Shown here: positions 1 through 8,187 of the stretch, one piece after another
Layout: every line of letters starts with the position of its first letter
How positions within the stretch are numbered: position 1 is the first letter of the stretch
NCBI GenBank assembly: GCA_035477115.1
Contig: DATIKW010000039.1
Location: forward strand, 81,522 to 145,521
DNA length: 64,000 bases
Source: UBA995 sp035477115
Lineage (GTDB): Bacteria; Bacillota; Sulfobacillia; UBA995
Direction: 5' to 3'
Position numbers and translations under genes: made by a program
The notes under the pieces: model-generated
The model's database searches: none
The model's input: the letters and a program-made list of their open reading frames with translations, nothing else
What the model was told of the DNA's origin: nothing

Positions 1-53
1 GCAGCCATCCCCGCCACGCCTCCTCCTATCACCAGTATCCTCTCAGCAACCAA
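1..53 (-). CDS. Start of HdrA-like FAD/NAD-binding protein (partial)
   Basis: Only the first 17 codons are inside the window. Read from a TTG at 53, the peptide is LVAERILVIGGGVAGMAA, a classic dinucleotide-binding beta-alpha-beta with GxGxxG. A GGAAGGGGG ribosome site lies about 7 bases upstream. The VIGGGVAGM form is typical of HdrA, the flavin subunit of heterodisulfide reductase-like complexes, but also of other flavoproteins. The HdrA reading is favoured because two CooC-type ATPase genes lie immediately upstream on the same strand. The identity is inference from 17 residues plus context. Confidence 0.55.
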   Translation of the reverse strand, partial: MVAERILVIGGGVAGMA

Positions 54-83
54 GGCGCGGCCCCCTTCCGCGGCAATTCCCGT

Positions 84-851
84 TCAATCCGAGGTACGGC
101 CGTCCGTCAAGCCCGCCCGAGCGGCGACGGCCCGGACCGCCTGCAGGGCGGCCGAATCCGCCGGCAGCCGGGCCAGCGGTTCCCCATGGAGGTCGAGGTC
201 GGCCACGTCCCGGTCGTCGGGGATGAAACCGCCAACTTCTAGACCGGTCGCCGCGATGGCATCCTCCAGCGGACGCCGGTCGATCACCCGGTTGACCACC
301 AGCCACACCCGACCCGGCTTCAACCCGATCTCGTCGACCAGTTCCCGGATGCGGCCGGCCGTGCGCAAGCCCCGGACGGTGGCGTCGCTCAGCACGAAGG
401 TCATGTCCATGTCCTGCGCCACGCGGCGCGACAGATGCTCCATGCCCGCCTCGTTGTCTACGACCAGGAAGTCGTAGTCGCGAGCCAGCGCCCCCAGGTG
501 GTTGCGGATGAGGTCATTGGGGAAGCAGTAGCAGCCGGGCCCTTCGGGCGTGCCCATGCTCAGGAGGTCCAGCCGCGGCGTCTCCACCAGCACCGAGCGG
601 AGCCGGTATTCGATGAGCTGGCTCTTGGGCATGCCGGCCGGGGGAGGTCCGGGAGCCTTCACCTCCTCCAGCACGTCGGCCACCGTCCGGGGGACGGCGA
701 TCCCCAGCGCCTCGTGCAAGTTGGAGTTGGGGTCGGCGTCCACGGCCAGGATGGTGCCCCCGGTCCCTTCCTGCAGGGTCCGGATGAGCATGGCGGCGAA
801 GCTCGTCTTGCCGGTGCCGCCCTTGCCCGCGATCGCTACCCGTACGGGCAT
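84..851 (-). CDS. CooC/AcsF-type nickel-insertion ATPase (copy 1)
   Basis: A MinD/SIMIBI-class P-loop ATPase of 255 residues. It opens with a deviant Walker A motif (GKGGTGKTS), followed by the VDADPN switch region and, near residue 130, a GCYC pair like the CxC zinc-binding cysteines at the CooC dimer interface. CooC and AcsF use ATP to load nickel into carbon monoxide dehydrogenase or acetyl-CoA synthase in the cytoplasm. The start ATG at 851 has a GGGAGGGAG site 5 bases upstream and lies 2 bases after the stop of the next CooC paralogue, so translation is probably coupled. Which enzyme each copy serves cannot be told from sequence alone. An HdrA-like gene follows. Confidence 0.9.
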   Translation of the reverse strand: MPVRVAIAGKGGTGKTSFAAMLIRTLQEGTGGTILAVDADPNSNLHEALGIAVPRTVADVLEEVKAPGPPPAGMPKSQLIEYRLRSVLVETPRLDLLSMGTPEGPGCYCFPNDLIRNHLGALARDYDFLVVDNEAGMEHLSRRVAQDMDMTFVLSDATVRGLRTAGRIRELVDEIGLKPGRVWLVVNRVIDRRPLEDAIAATGLEVGGFIPDDRDVADLDLHGEPLARLPADSAALQAVRAVAARAGLTDGRTSD

Positions 852-853
852 CG

Positions 854-1639
854 TTACTCCCTCCCCGGGGTCTCTCCCATCATCTCCAGCACCCGCCGGC
901 CCACTTCCTGCACGTCGGCCCACAGTTCGGGAGCGGCGACCGGCGGCGGCCCTCCCGGCCCGGCGATGGACCGTTCCAGCACCGCTTCATCGTGGCGGAG
1001 ATGACCGAGGACCTCGATGCCGTCCAGGCGTGACTCCAGGAAAGCCCGTTCGGCGGCGTTGCGGAGCTTGTTGCCTACGACCGCTACCCGCGGGATGCCC
1101 AGGTCGGCCGCAAGGCGGGCGATGGTCCCGGCGGACTTCACGCCGGCCGGGCTGGGCTCACTGACGATGATCAGGAGGTCAACGCCGCGGGCGGTACCCC
1201 GGGTGAAGCCCTCAATCCCCGCCCCCATGTCCATCACCACCTGGTCCTGTCTCCCCAGGAACAACGCGGTGACCACGGCTCGCAAGAAACTGGCCTCGCT
1301 GCAATAACATTCGCTGCCCCCCGGCTTCACCGCCCCCATGCGCAGCAGCCGGATGTTGCCGTGCCGCACCGAATAGCGGTCGAGCAGGTCGTCGACCCGG
1401 GGATTCAACACGAAGAACAGGCCGCTGCCCGCCCGGTCCTTGACGACCTCCTGCATCTCGATCAGCGGGACCAGACCATCGAGCGACGCGGGTGGGAAAC
1501 CGAGGGCGAGACCCAGGCTGGCATCGGGGTCGGCGTCGACCGCATACACCTGATAGCCCTGACCGGCGAGGAACAAACACAATCCCGCAGCCAGGGTGGT
1601 CTTCCCCGAACCGCCTTTTCCGCCGATGGCCAGTTTCAT
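854..1639 (-). CDS. CooC/AcsF-type nickel-insertion ATPase (copy 2)
   Basis: 261 residues, paralogous to the gene just downstream. It has GKGGSGKTT as deviant Walker A at residues 7-15, VDADPDASLG as switch region, an ECYC pair near residue 110 matching the CooC CxC motif, and a DMGAGIEG segment typical of CooC. The family matures the Ni-Fe-S clusters of CO dehydrogenase/acetyl-CoA synthase. Two adjacent non-identical copies suggest one for CODH and one for ACS, as in known acetogens with cooC and acsF; this assignment is inference. ATG start at 1639 with only a weak ribosome site (AAGGGG, rather distant). Confidence 0.9.
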   Translation of the reverse strand: MKLAIGGKGGSGKTTLAAGLCLFLAGQGYQVYAVDADPDASLGLALGFPPASLDGLVPLIEMQEVVKDRAGSGLFFVLNPRVDDLLDRYSVRHGNIRLLRMGAVKPGGSECYCSEASFLRAVVTALFLGRQDQVVMDMGAGIEGFTRGTARGVDLLIIVSEPSPAGVKSAGTIARLAADLGIPRVAVVGNKLRNAAERAFLESRLDGIEVLGHLRHDEAVLERSIAGPGGPPPVAAPELWADVQEVGRRVLEMMGETPGRE

Positions 1640-1720
1640 CGCATGGCGATGCCCCTTATCCGGTCATCGTTCACTATCAGGGTACCATGAAGTGAGGCTT
1701 CCAGGCCGGAAGGCCGAACA

Positions 1721-2350
1721 TTAAGTCTTCGGCAAGGCGCGGATGAGAGCGGACAGGGCATCGCCCGCCACCCCCGCCAGGTCCTCCGTGGCCAGGTGGG
1801 CGGGCGCGGTCGCGTCGAACAATACGTTGCCGGCGGGTCCCGTCACCGCGTCGCCGCCCCACAGGACGAAGGCCACCGGCAGCAGGGGTAAGGCGGTCAC
1901 CAGCGCCGAGGCGTCGCCCAGCGGCAACCGGCCCGCGCCCAGGCGGGCGGCGGCTTCGGCCAGCCGCTCCGGGGCAGGCCCGAAACGCCGCACCAGCCGG
2001 TCGACCACCCGGCGGCGGAAAGCGGCGAAGTAGGCGTTACCCCCCGGCAACTCGCGGTAAGATATCCAGCGTGCCCGCGGCGGCGCGCCGGAGCTTGTGA
2101 CCAGGTAGTGGAGGATGATCAGGCGGGTGACCTCGGACACGGGCTGTTCGGGGGCGGCCGCGGCGAACACCCGTCCCGTCGGATGCTGCACGCCGTAGGT
2201 GACATTCAGGTAATCCAGGGAGATGATGCTGCCCGCCGCATCGAAGCGGGCACCGGCCCGGGCCGCCATCGCGCCCGGTTCCCGCGCCGCCAGGTCGCGT
2301 TCGGCCAGCTCCAAGGCCACCCGGTAGACTTCCGCCGACCGATCCTGCAA
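1721..2350 (-). CDS. DUF3786 domain protein
   Basis: 209 residues, cytoplasmic. The sequence carries the DUF3786 hallmarks: LIILHYLVTSSG, WISYRELPGGNAYFAAF, a DASALVTALPLLPVAFVLW stretch (residues about 145-165) and LFDATAPAHLATEDLAG near the end. The domain's function is not established. It is often found in anaerobes encoding the acetyl-CoA pathway, and lies here just upstream of two CooC genes. The start is a TTG at 2350 with GGAG about 10 bases upstream, so the exact N-terminus is uncertain. Confidence 0.8.
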   Translation of the reverse strand: MQDRSAEVYRVALELAERDLAAREPGAMAARAGARFDAAGSIISLDYLNVTYGVQHPTGRVFAAAAPEQPVSEVTRLIILHYLVTSSGAPPRARWISYRELPGGNAYFAAFRRRVVDRLVRRFGPAPERLAEAAARLGAGRLPLGDASALVTALPLLPVAFVLWGGDAVTGPAGNVLFDATAPAHLATEDLAGVAGDALSALIRALPKT

Positions 2351-2431
2351 GACCCACCCACTCCTTCCCCGAAGCTTTCCTTCCCGATCATCACCGGCAA
2401 GTCCTGCTCCGAGGAGGACACGGGACCGGTT

Positions 2432-5314
2432 TCAACGGCTGACCGAGGTCGCCGCCACGTCCACTTTCACGCCGTGCAGATAGGTGTTGGCCACGGTGAA
2501 GCGGCGCCCGCCGATGGCATAGCGCACCCGGACCGTCACCGCCGCCGCCACCGAATAAGTCCCCGGGCGGGACCAGACCACGTCGAAGGCCCATCCCGGA
2601 TCGGCTTCCACCTCCTCGATCTTCCCATAGGGCGGGTCTTCGGCCCAGGCGCGGACGGTGAAGCGGGCGGGCCGGCCGACGATCCAGGCAGCCGGCCCTT
2701 CCAGGGCGAGCACCACCCGCGGCTCGCCGAGGGTCTCGGCCTGCAGGGTCGGCCCCTGACCCGGGCGGTCGGTGCCGGCCCCAGCCGGTATGTTCACCGT
2801 CCACCGTTGCTCGCGTAAGATCTGGCCCTGGTTGCTGAAGGAGAAGGCGCGTACGACGTAGCTGCCCGGCGCGGGGTAGGCGGGGGTAAACCGGGAGACG
2901 AGCAACCCGGGGGTGGAGTCGACCGCGCGCCGGCCGTCACCCAGTTCCCACTCCCAGCGCACATGGTAGGTACGGGACTCCTTGCGGGAGGTGATCAGCC
3001 GGCGGACCGTCTGCACGTCCACGCGGGGGGGTTCGGCGGTGTGCCCGCTGACTTCGGGCAGCCCGTGGGCGCCGATGGGCCCGGGCAGGGGGCCGGCCGG
3101 GCCCGGAGGGGGCGGCGACTCGGCGGGATCGGCCGTGGGAGCCCGCGGGGGCGAGCCGGGAGGTGGCGCCGGTGTCAGTCTTTCGTCTCCACCTGCGGAA
3201 GCCGGCGGCCGGGATGGCGCGTGGTCTTCCGGCTCGGCGGCTCGGGGCGGAAGCGAGTCGGGGTCGGCGGCCCGGGGAGGCGGCACGTCAGCCTCACCCG
3301 GCGGTTCCGCGGCCGGAAGCCCGGGCCGCTCGGCCCCCGGGGGCGGCGGTGGCGGATCCGGCTTCCAGGCCACTTCGTAGGTGAAGGGAAAGTCCCGGGC
3401 ACCCGGGCCGAGCAAGGCGGCCGCCCAGGGATCGCGGGCGGGGGACCCGCCGGCCCCGTCCCCGCTCGCCGACTGCTGGTCCTCTCCGGGCGCGGCCAGG
3501 GGCGTCAAGCGGACGCCGACCAGCAGTCGGTGGAGACCCGGCGCGGGCAATTCCAGCCTGGCCTCCGGCACCGGCCCTTCCCGCTCGAACTCCGCCGACC
3601 AGGTATCCTGGACCAGGCTGTCAGCATCCACGGCGTGCGCCCACAGTTGCCACCCCAGGCCGCCCCGGGCCGCCTCCCAGTGACCGTCCGCCCGGACGGT
3701 CAGCACCAGGCGTCCTCCCGAACTCCCCTGCGCGGCCACCTGAAGATAGGTCGGCCGCCAGGCATTGGCCCGAGCGCGGATCCGGCGCGCCCACCCGGCC
3801 GGGCGGTCAGGCAGTTGCTGCCAGTGGCTGACCTGGTGAGGGAGGGTGAGGGCGTCGGCCACCGTCTGGTGCAGCCGCGAGTCCTGGAGGAGGGCCAGGT
3901 GGGTGCCCCGCCACAGTCCGGGGATGACCACGAGGTGGTCATCCTCAGCCAGGGGCACCAGCGTCGACTCGACTTCCACCACCAGGTCATTGTCGGTGAC
4001 TCCCTGCCACAGCGCCCCGGCCAGATTCAGGGTGCGGCCGGCGACGATCACCTGGCGGACGCCGTCGGGGGGCAGGGATTCGCTCTGGTTCCACCGCCAG
4101 AGAAGATGGTTGGCCGTCAGCCGGTGCTGGATCGGCCGGCCCGCGGAGTCCCGGCCCGCCGGGAAGGCCAGCCGCTCGGGGACGAGCCGCTCGGCCGCCA
4201 CCCCCGCCGTGGGCAGGGGCAAGAGCCGGCTCAACACCTGGAAGGCCAACGAGGTCCGGTTCTGCTCGAGGTAAGCCCTTCCCCGCTGGTATAGATAGTC
4301 GGCGGCGGCCGCCCGTAGATACTCGAGTACGCCCGCCGCCGGGTCGGGGGAGGTCAGGATGGACTCGGGCGGCGGCTTCAGGGTGACGGTGCGCCGGGTG
4401 GCAGCCCGCAGGTAATGATGGCGCCCGGTCTCCAGGGCCAGGAGTTCGTAATAGGCCAGGGTCAGGGCTTCGCCCTCCCGCGGCGGAGTCACGAGGCAAG
4501 CGGGAGGGGTGAGGGGCGGCAATTGCGTTTCGAGAAACCATGCCCGGTACAGGTGAGGGCGCTGGGTCGCGAACCAGGCGGTGAACGAGCCGGCTTCCGC
4601 TCTCGCTTGACCCGGCGGGGCCGGGCCGGCGAGGACTTCGCCCTCGCCGAGGAACTCGTGATACAGGCCGCCGTAAACCACCGCGCGTTCCGCCACGTAA
4701 GTGACGGCGTCCCGGAAAGGCGGCAGATCCTCAGCGGTCGCGCCGCCCCGGGGCGGGGCCGGCCATAGATCTTGCCGGGCCTGTTCGGCGGCGACGCGGA
4801 CGAGGTGGGCGCTGAAAGCCCCCCGTGCGGGAGCGGCGATCAGCACGAGCGTACGCACGCGGCCGGCCGCCCCGGGAAGGCGCAGGTAGTACCGGCCGAT
4901 CAGTCCCCCATAGCCGTAGCCGACCAGATCCACCTCGGGCGCACCCGTGCGCTCGAGCACCCACTGCACTTTCCCGGCCAACTCGCGGGCGGCGAGCCGC
5001 ACGAAATCTTCATCTTCGATGGTAGAGTAATCGAAGGGGAACACATCCCGGCCCGGCCGGTAGGCCCGATCCGCCAACTCGGCGAGTAAGCCAGTTCCGC
5101 GCCGCCCCGGCCCAGGCGCGTGCCCCCAGGCGCGTCCCGCCTCACCTCCCAGACCCGGCACCAGGATCACGGGGACGCGGCGGGGGCCCGGGTCGCGGGA
5201 GCGGATCGTCCCCGGCTGCCCGCCCGCCGCCGCCGGATGCAGCAGGATCAGCCCGACTACGACCGTCGCGCTAGCGCGGACCCACCCGCACCTGCCGCCG
5301 CTCCCAGAACCCAT
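2432..5314 (-). CDS. Large secreted alpha/beta-hydrolase-like protein with PKD-like C-terminus; nucleophile Ser missing
   Basis: 960 residues. Residues 12-32 are a hydrophobic signal segment. Residues 47-260 resemble triacylglycerol-lipase/PGAP1-type alpha/beta hydrolases (VILVPGLGG oxyanion region, FPFDYS, then VDLVGYGYGG at 128-137). The family's GxSxG nucleophile elbow reads G-Y-G-Y-G here, with glycine at 134 where the serine should be, so hydrolysis is unlikely by the normal route. About residues 640-760 form a Pro/Ala-rich linker. Residues 775-850 and 860-955 look like PKD/Ig-like beta modules. The ATG start lies 44 bases inside the upstream lipoprotein gene in another frame, indicating coupled translation. 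Probably a surface or cell-wall binding protein; the function is inferred only. Confidence 0.8.
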   Translation of the reverse strand: MGSGSGGRCGWVRASATVVVGLILLHPAAAGGQPGTIRSRDPGPRRVPVILVPGLGGEAGRAWGHAPGPGRRGTGLLAELADRAYRPGRDVFPFDYSTIEDEDFVRLAARELAGKVQWVLERTGAPEVDLVGYGYGGLIGRYYLRLPGAAGRVRTLVLIAAPARGAFSAHLVRVAAEQARQDLWPAPPRGGATAEDLPPFRDAVTYVAERAVVYGGLYHEFLGEGEVLAGPAPPGQARAEAGSFTAWFATQRPHLYRAWFLETQLPPLTPPACLVTPPREGEALTLAYYELLALETGRHHYLRAATRRTVTLKPPPESILTSPDPAAGVLEYLRAAAADYLYQRGRAYLEQNRTSLAFQVLSRLLPLPTAGVAAERLVPERLAFPAGRDSAGRPIQHRLTANHLLWRWNQSESLPPDGVRQVIVAGRTLNLAGALWQGVTDNDLVVEVESTLVPLAEDDHLVVIPGLWRGTHLALLQDSRLHQTVADALTLPHQVSHWQQLPDRPAGWARRIRARANAWRPTYLQVAAQGSSGGRLVLTVRADGHWEAARGGLGWQLWAHAVDADSLVQDTWSAEFEREGPVPEARLELPAPGLHRLLVGVRLTPLAAPGEDQQSASGDGAGGSPARDPWAAALLGPGARDFPFTYEVAWKPDPPPPPPGAERPGLPAAEPPGEADVPPPRAADPDSLPPRAAEPEDHAPSRPPASAGGDERLTPAPPPGSPPRAPTADPAESPPPPGPAGPLPGPIGAHGLPEVSGHTAEPPRVDVQTVRRLITSRKESRTYHVRWEWELGDGRRAVDSTPGLLVSRFTPAYPAPGSYVVRAFSFSNQGQILREQRWTVNIPAGAGTDRPGQGPTLQAETLGEPRVVLALEGPAAWIVGRPARFTVRAWAEDPPYGKIEEVEADPGWAFDVVWSRPGTYSVAAAVTVRVRYAIGGRRFTVANTYLHGVKVDVAATSVSR

Positions 5315-5954
5315 GGTTCAGCACTTCCAATCGGGTCACCGGTTCTCCCCGCTCGAAGGCGGCGCGCGCCGCGGCCCAGTCTTCCTCCCAGCGCAGGAGG
5401 CGGACGCCGCCCGCGTCGCGGATGAACGCCACCAGCCAGCTGTCTCCCGGCCGCAGCACGATCTGTTCGTCGCCGGCGCGGATACTGACCGCGCCCTCCT
5501 GGTCGACGCCCAGGAACTCGAGGTCGAAAGGCACGAGCCGTTGCTGGTTGTCGATCACGTTATGCCTGCCCAGCACTGCGCCGTGGAAGTCCCGCACCTC
5601 TCCCTCGAGACGCAGCGGGTCGGTGAGGTGCAGGGTCCAGGGAAGGCGGTCGGCCCGGCGCACTTCCTGCACCAGGGTGACTCCCCGCCCCCGAGCATGG
5701 TAGGCGACGAGAAGGCGGGTGCGGCCCCCGGGGGCCATGGCCCGGTCGGCCACCACCAGAGAATCCTCGGCCAAATCGAGGTGATAGGCCGGCTCCCGGC
5801 GATCCTCCGCGGGCGCGGCCTCCAGGGCATGGCTGTTCGCTTCGTCCACCACGAGCAGCACGAAGGGGCGCGCGGGACCGCAACCGGCGGCTGCGAGCAC
5901 CGGCGGCAGCGCCAGGGCGGCGATGAGGAGGAGCAGGCGATGGGGCCGCCGCAA
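5271..5954 (-). CDS. Putative lipoprotein
   Basis: 227 residues from a TTG at 5954, chosen because GGAGGTG lies 6 bases upstream; a GTG at 5963 would sit on the ribosome site itself. The N-terminus RRPHRLLLLIAALALPP is a signal peptide ending in a lipobox (LAAAGC), so the mature protein should be lipid-anchored at the membrane exterior. The rest is beta-rich and unrecognised (for example YHLDLAEDSLVVADRAM and LGRHNVIDNQQRLVPFDLEF). It overlaps the start of the pseudo-hydrolase gene by 44 bases and follows the pseudopilin genes, so all may act at the cell surface. Confidence 0.75.
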   Translation of the reverse strand: MRRPHRLLLLIAALALPPVLAAAGCGPARPFVLLVVDEANSHALEAAPAEDRREPAYHLDLAEDSLVVADRAMAPGGRTRLLVAYHARGRGVTLVQEVRRADRLPWTLHLTDPLRLEGEVRDFHGAVLGRHNVIDNQQRLVPFDLEFLGVDQEGAVSIRAGDEQIVLRPGDSWLVAFIRDAGGVRLLRWEEDWAAARAAFERGEPVTRLEVLNHGFWERRQVRVGPR

Positions 5955-6105
5955 CGCCTTCACCTCCCGGGGATAGCCTGGGGCAAGGGGTTCCCTGGGG
6001 TGGGATCCGGCTCCTCCCGCGAAGGCTAGCAACCCATCGACAAGCTGCGAGCCGGGTCAGGCGCGGCATGGCGGCCGGCGGGAGAGAAAGAGGGGATTAC
6101 GCGGC

Positions 6106-6657
6106 CTACGGGCGCCAGTTACGGAGACGAATGCGGGTGTCGAGGACGATCTCCTGCTCGGCACCCGCCCGGACCCCGAGCAGGATGCTGGCCGTCATCG
6201 CCTGGGAAGAGCTGCCATCGGGGAGGGTGATGAGGACGGTGGTGGCGGCGGTGTCAAAGCGGGTGACTCCCTCCAGGGTCGGCGTTCCGCCGGCCGTCTT
6301 CACGCTGAGCGGCCCGGCGACGGCCGGTTCGACCAGCCGATAGAGCCGGGTGCCCAGGCGATAGTAGGTCACTATGTGATCGGTCGTGCGAAAGGCCAGA
6401 CCCTCAGGCGCAACCACCAGGGCGTTAGCATAGCGCAGCCCCCGGACCGCGGAGCCGTACCACGTGCGATCGTAGCCCTCCACGATGTCGTCCATGACCC
6501 GCTGGGTGGCGGTCTGCACGTCGTACTGCCCGCGGCCGATCCACTCGAGACGGCCCTGGGCGGCGAACAGGACCATCACCCCGCCCAGCACCAGTGTGAG
6601 CATGCCGCCGGCGATCAGCAGTTCCAGGGTGGAAAAGCCCCGGCGATCGGCGGCCAC
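6106..6657 (-). CDS. PilW/PulJ-like minor pseudopilin
   Basis: 183 residues from a GTG at 6657, one base after the stop of the preceding pseudopilin gene. The N-terminus VAADRRG-FSTLELLIAGG is a class III prepilin signal: a basic leader, glycine at -1, phenylalanine at +1 and glutamate at +5, followed by about 20 hydrophobic residues. The C-terminal half is a beta-rich globular region ending VLDTRIRLRNWRP, as in PilW/GspJ proteins. It would be processed by a prepilin peptidase (not encoded in this window) and join the pilus tip complex. Last gene of the pilus transcription unit. Confidence 0.8.
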   Translation of the reverse strand: MAADRRGFSTLELLIAGGMLTLVLGGVMVLFAAQGRLEWIGRGQYDVQTATQRVMDDIVEGYDRTWYGSAVRGLRYANALVVAPEGLAFRTTDHIVTYYRLGTRLYRLVEPAVAGPLSVKTAGGTPTLEGVTRFDTAATTVLITLPDGSSSQAMTASILLGVRAGAEQEIVLDTRIRLRNWRP

Positions 6658-6658
6658 G

Positions 6659-7066
6659 CTAGATACCCCCCCGGTAGAGCAAGAAGGTCCAGGTGGCCCT
6701 GGGTACGGGATGATCGGCTCGCGGCAGCCGCCAGGCGCGGAGCAACACCTGGATGAGTTCCCGCTGGGCTGGCAATTGCGGGTTGGTCTCCAGCACCCGT
6801 ATCGTCCGCTCCACGTCAAAACCGCTCGCCTGGTAGTTGGCCCAGACATGGTTCTGAATGTTGTCGAACGGCTCCAGCTTGGTCTCCTCGGCCGCCCGGC
6901 GCAGGAGATTGGTCGCTTCGGCCGTATCCTCGCCGAGGCGGATGCCGGCCAAGGTGGCATTCATGCCGTACAGTATGGCCACCAGGGCCACGCCCAGGAT
7001 GAACACGGCCACCATGAGTTCGGTGAGCGTGAACCCTCGCTCGCGGTTGCCAAGCGATCTCATCAT
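6659..7066 (-). CDS. PilV/GspI-like minor pseudopilin
   Basis: 135 residues. The prepilin motif NRERG-FTLTELMVAVFILGVALVAI has the G/F cleavage site and Glu at +5. After the hydrophobic helix comes a short alpha/beta region containing GIRLGEDTAEATNLLRRAAEE. The ATG at 7066 overlaps the TGA of the upstream PilX-like gene (ATGA), so the two are translationally coupled. Likely one of the minor pilins that prime pilus assembly. Confidence 0.8.
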   Translation of the reverse strand: MMRSLGNRERGFTLTELMVAVFILGVALVAILYGMNATLAGIRLGEDTAEATNLLRRAAEETKLEPFDNIQNHVWANYQASGFDVERTIRVLETNPQLPAQRELIQVLLRAWRLPRADHPVPRATWTFLLYRGGI

Positions 7067-8028
7067 TGATAGTCGCGCCAATGGCGGTCGACAGGCGTGC
7101 CGGCCGGCCAGGGGATGTCGCCCATGGCGGGGGCATACGTGAATACGTCCTCGATTTTGCCTTGACCAGAGATGATGATATCCTCCACCACCACCGCCCC
7201 GATCAGGTCGGCGGTGCCGCTGATGCGGAGGGTGGAATGAGGGGCCCAGATCCCGCCCCGAAAGTAACAGGTGCCCGACATGTTGATGCTGATCTCCGTG
7301 GTACCCGGCACCCAGATCAAGAGCCGGGTCGGATCGCCGCCCGGGTTGATGTCGGCCGTGCCCGATATCTGGATGCTGCCCGACACCCACAGGTGCACCG
7401 GCCCCAGTACGTTGATCGTCGCCTGTCCGGAGATCTGGATCCCGGTGTAGCAGTAGTGAGCGGGCGTACCGTCGGCGTTGCCCAGCGTCAGCACGTCGCG
7501 GCCGCTGAGGCGCAAGAAACCGCGGCAGGGGATGTCGGGACGGGAGACCAGGGGTACGGCCGCCTGTGCGGGGGGCGTCAACTCCGGTCCGCCGGTCACG
7601 GGGTCAAACGGATTGGGCTGGGCGATGATCGCCCGTACCCGGACCCGCCGCTGGACGTTGCCCATGGCGCCCACGGCCACCAGGTGCTTGATGGAGGGGT
7701 CGGCCGTATCCGGCCAGATCCACACGTCATAGCTGCCTCCGGGGCCGACGCGGTCGGGGCCGCCGCTGAAGGACGGGGGATCCTGGGGATGCTGCCGGAA
7801 AACCAACAAGTGCGACTGGAACCTCAGGCGATGCAGCCCGTCGTTCACCCCGGACTCGGCGACGTACAGGGCGGAACCGTCGTCGCGCACCCGGTCGGCC
7901 TCGCGCGCGGTGCCTTGCGCCAGCACCCCTGCCGCCCCCAGGGAGATGGTGCCCACCACCGCTACCAGTAGCGCCATGATCAGGGCCGAACCGCGGTCGT
8001 CCCGTAACCTGCGCAGTCGCCGGAACAT
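7063..8028 (-). CDS. PilX-like pilus assembly protein (copy 1)
   Basis: 321 residues from the ATG at 8028, preceded by GGAGGTG; reading further upstream would run through a palindromic repeat. The N-terminus RLRDDRG-SALIMALLVAVVGTI matches the PilX N-terminal domain, which lacks the usual Glu at +5. YVAESGVNDGLHRL is the conserved PilX segment. The C-terminal 150 residues repeat short units built around ISGTADI, ISGQATI and ISGQGKI, suggesting a beta-solenoid or bactofilin-like fold. A close paralogue lies directly upstream. Probably exposed at the pilus tip; ligand unknown. Confidence 0.75.
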   Translation of the reverse strand: MFRRLRRLRDDRGSALIMALLVAVVGTISLGAAGVLAQGTAREADRVRDDGSALYVAESGVNDGLHRLRFQSHLLVFRQHPQDPPSFSGGPDRVGPGGSYDVWIWPDTADPSIKHLVAVGAMGNVQRRVRVRAIIAQPNPFDPVTGGPELTPPAQAAVPLVSRPDIPCRGFLRLSGRDVLTLGNADGTPAHYCYTGIQISGQATINVLGPVHLWVSGSIQISGTADINPGGDPTRLLIWVPGTTEISINMSGTCYFRGGIWAPHSTLRISGTADLIGAVVVEDIIISGQGKIEDVFTYAPAMGDIPWPAGTPVDRHWRDYQ

Positions 8029-8062
8029 GCCCGCACCTCCTACACCCCGAAGGTGGGCCCCG

Positions 8063-8091
8063 GTAGGGGCGGGTTCAGAACCCGCCCCCAC
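8063..8091. repeat. Dispersed palindromic repeat, copy 1
   Basis: The left arm GTAGGGGCGGGTTC and right arm GAACCCGCCCCCAC almost form a perfect palindrome; the right end is slightly decayed. It sits between the two PilX-like genes. Four more copies occur at 24410, 41463, 50733 and 52380. The CATCCGA that follows is shared with the copy at 52380. Confidence 0.85.
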
Positions 8092-8187
8092 ATCCGAGGA
8101 GGCGGTCCGCCGTCCTCGTGCTCCCGCGGTGCCACAAGGGGAACCAGGGGGGCTCACTGGCGGCACTCCCCTGTCGGGGATGGTCAT

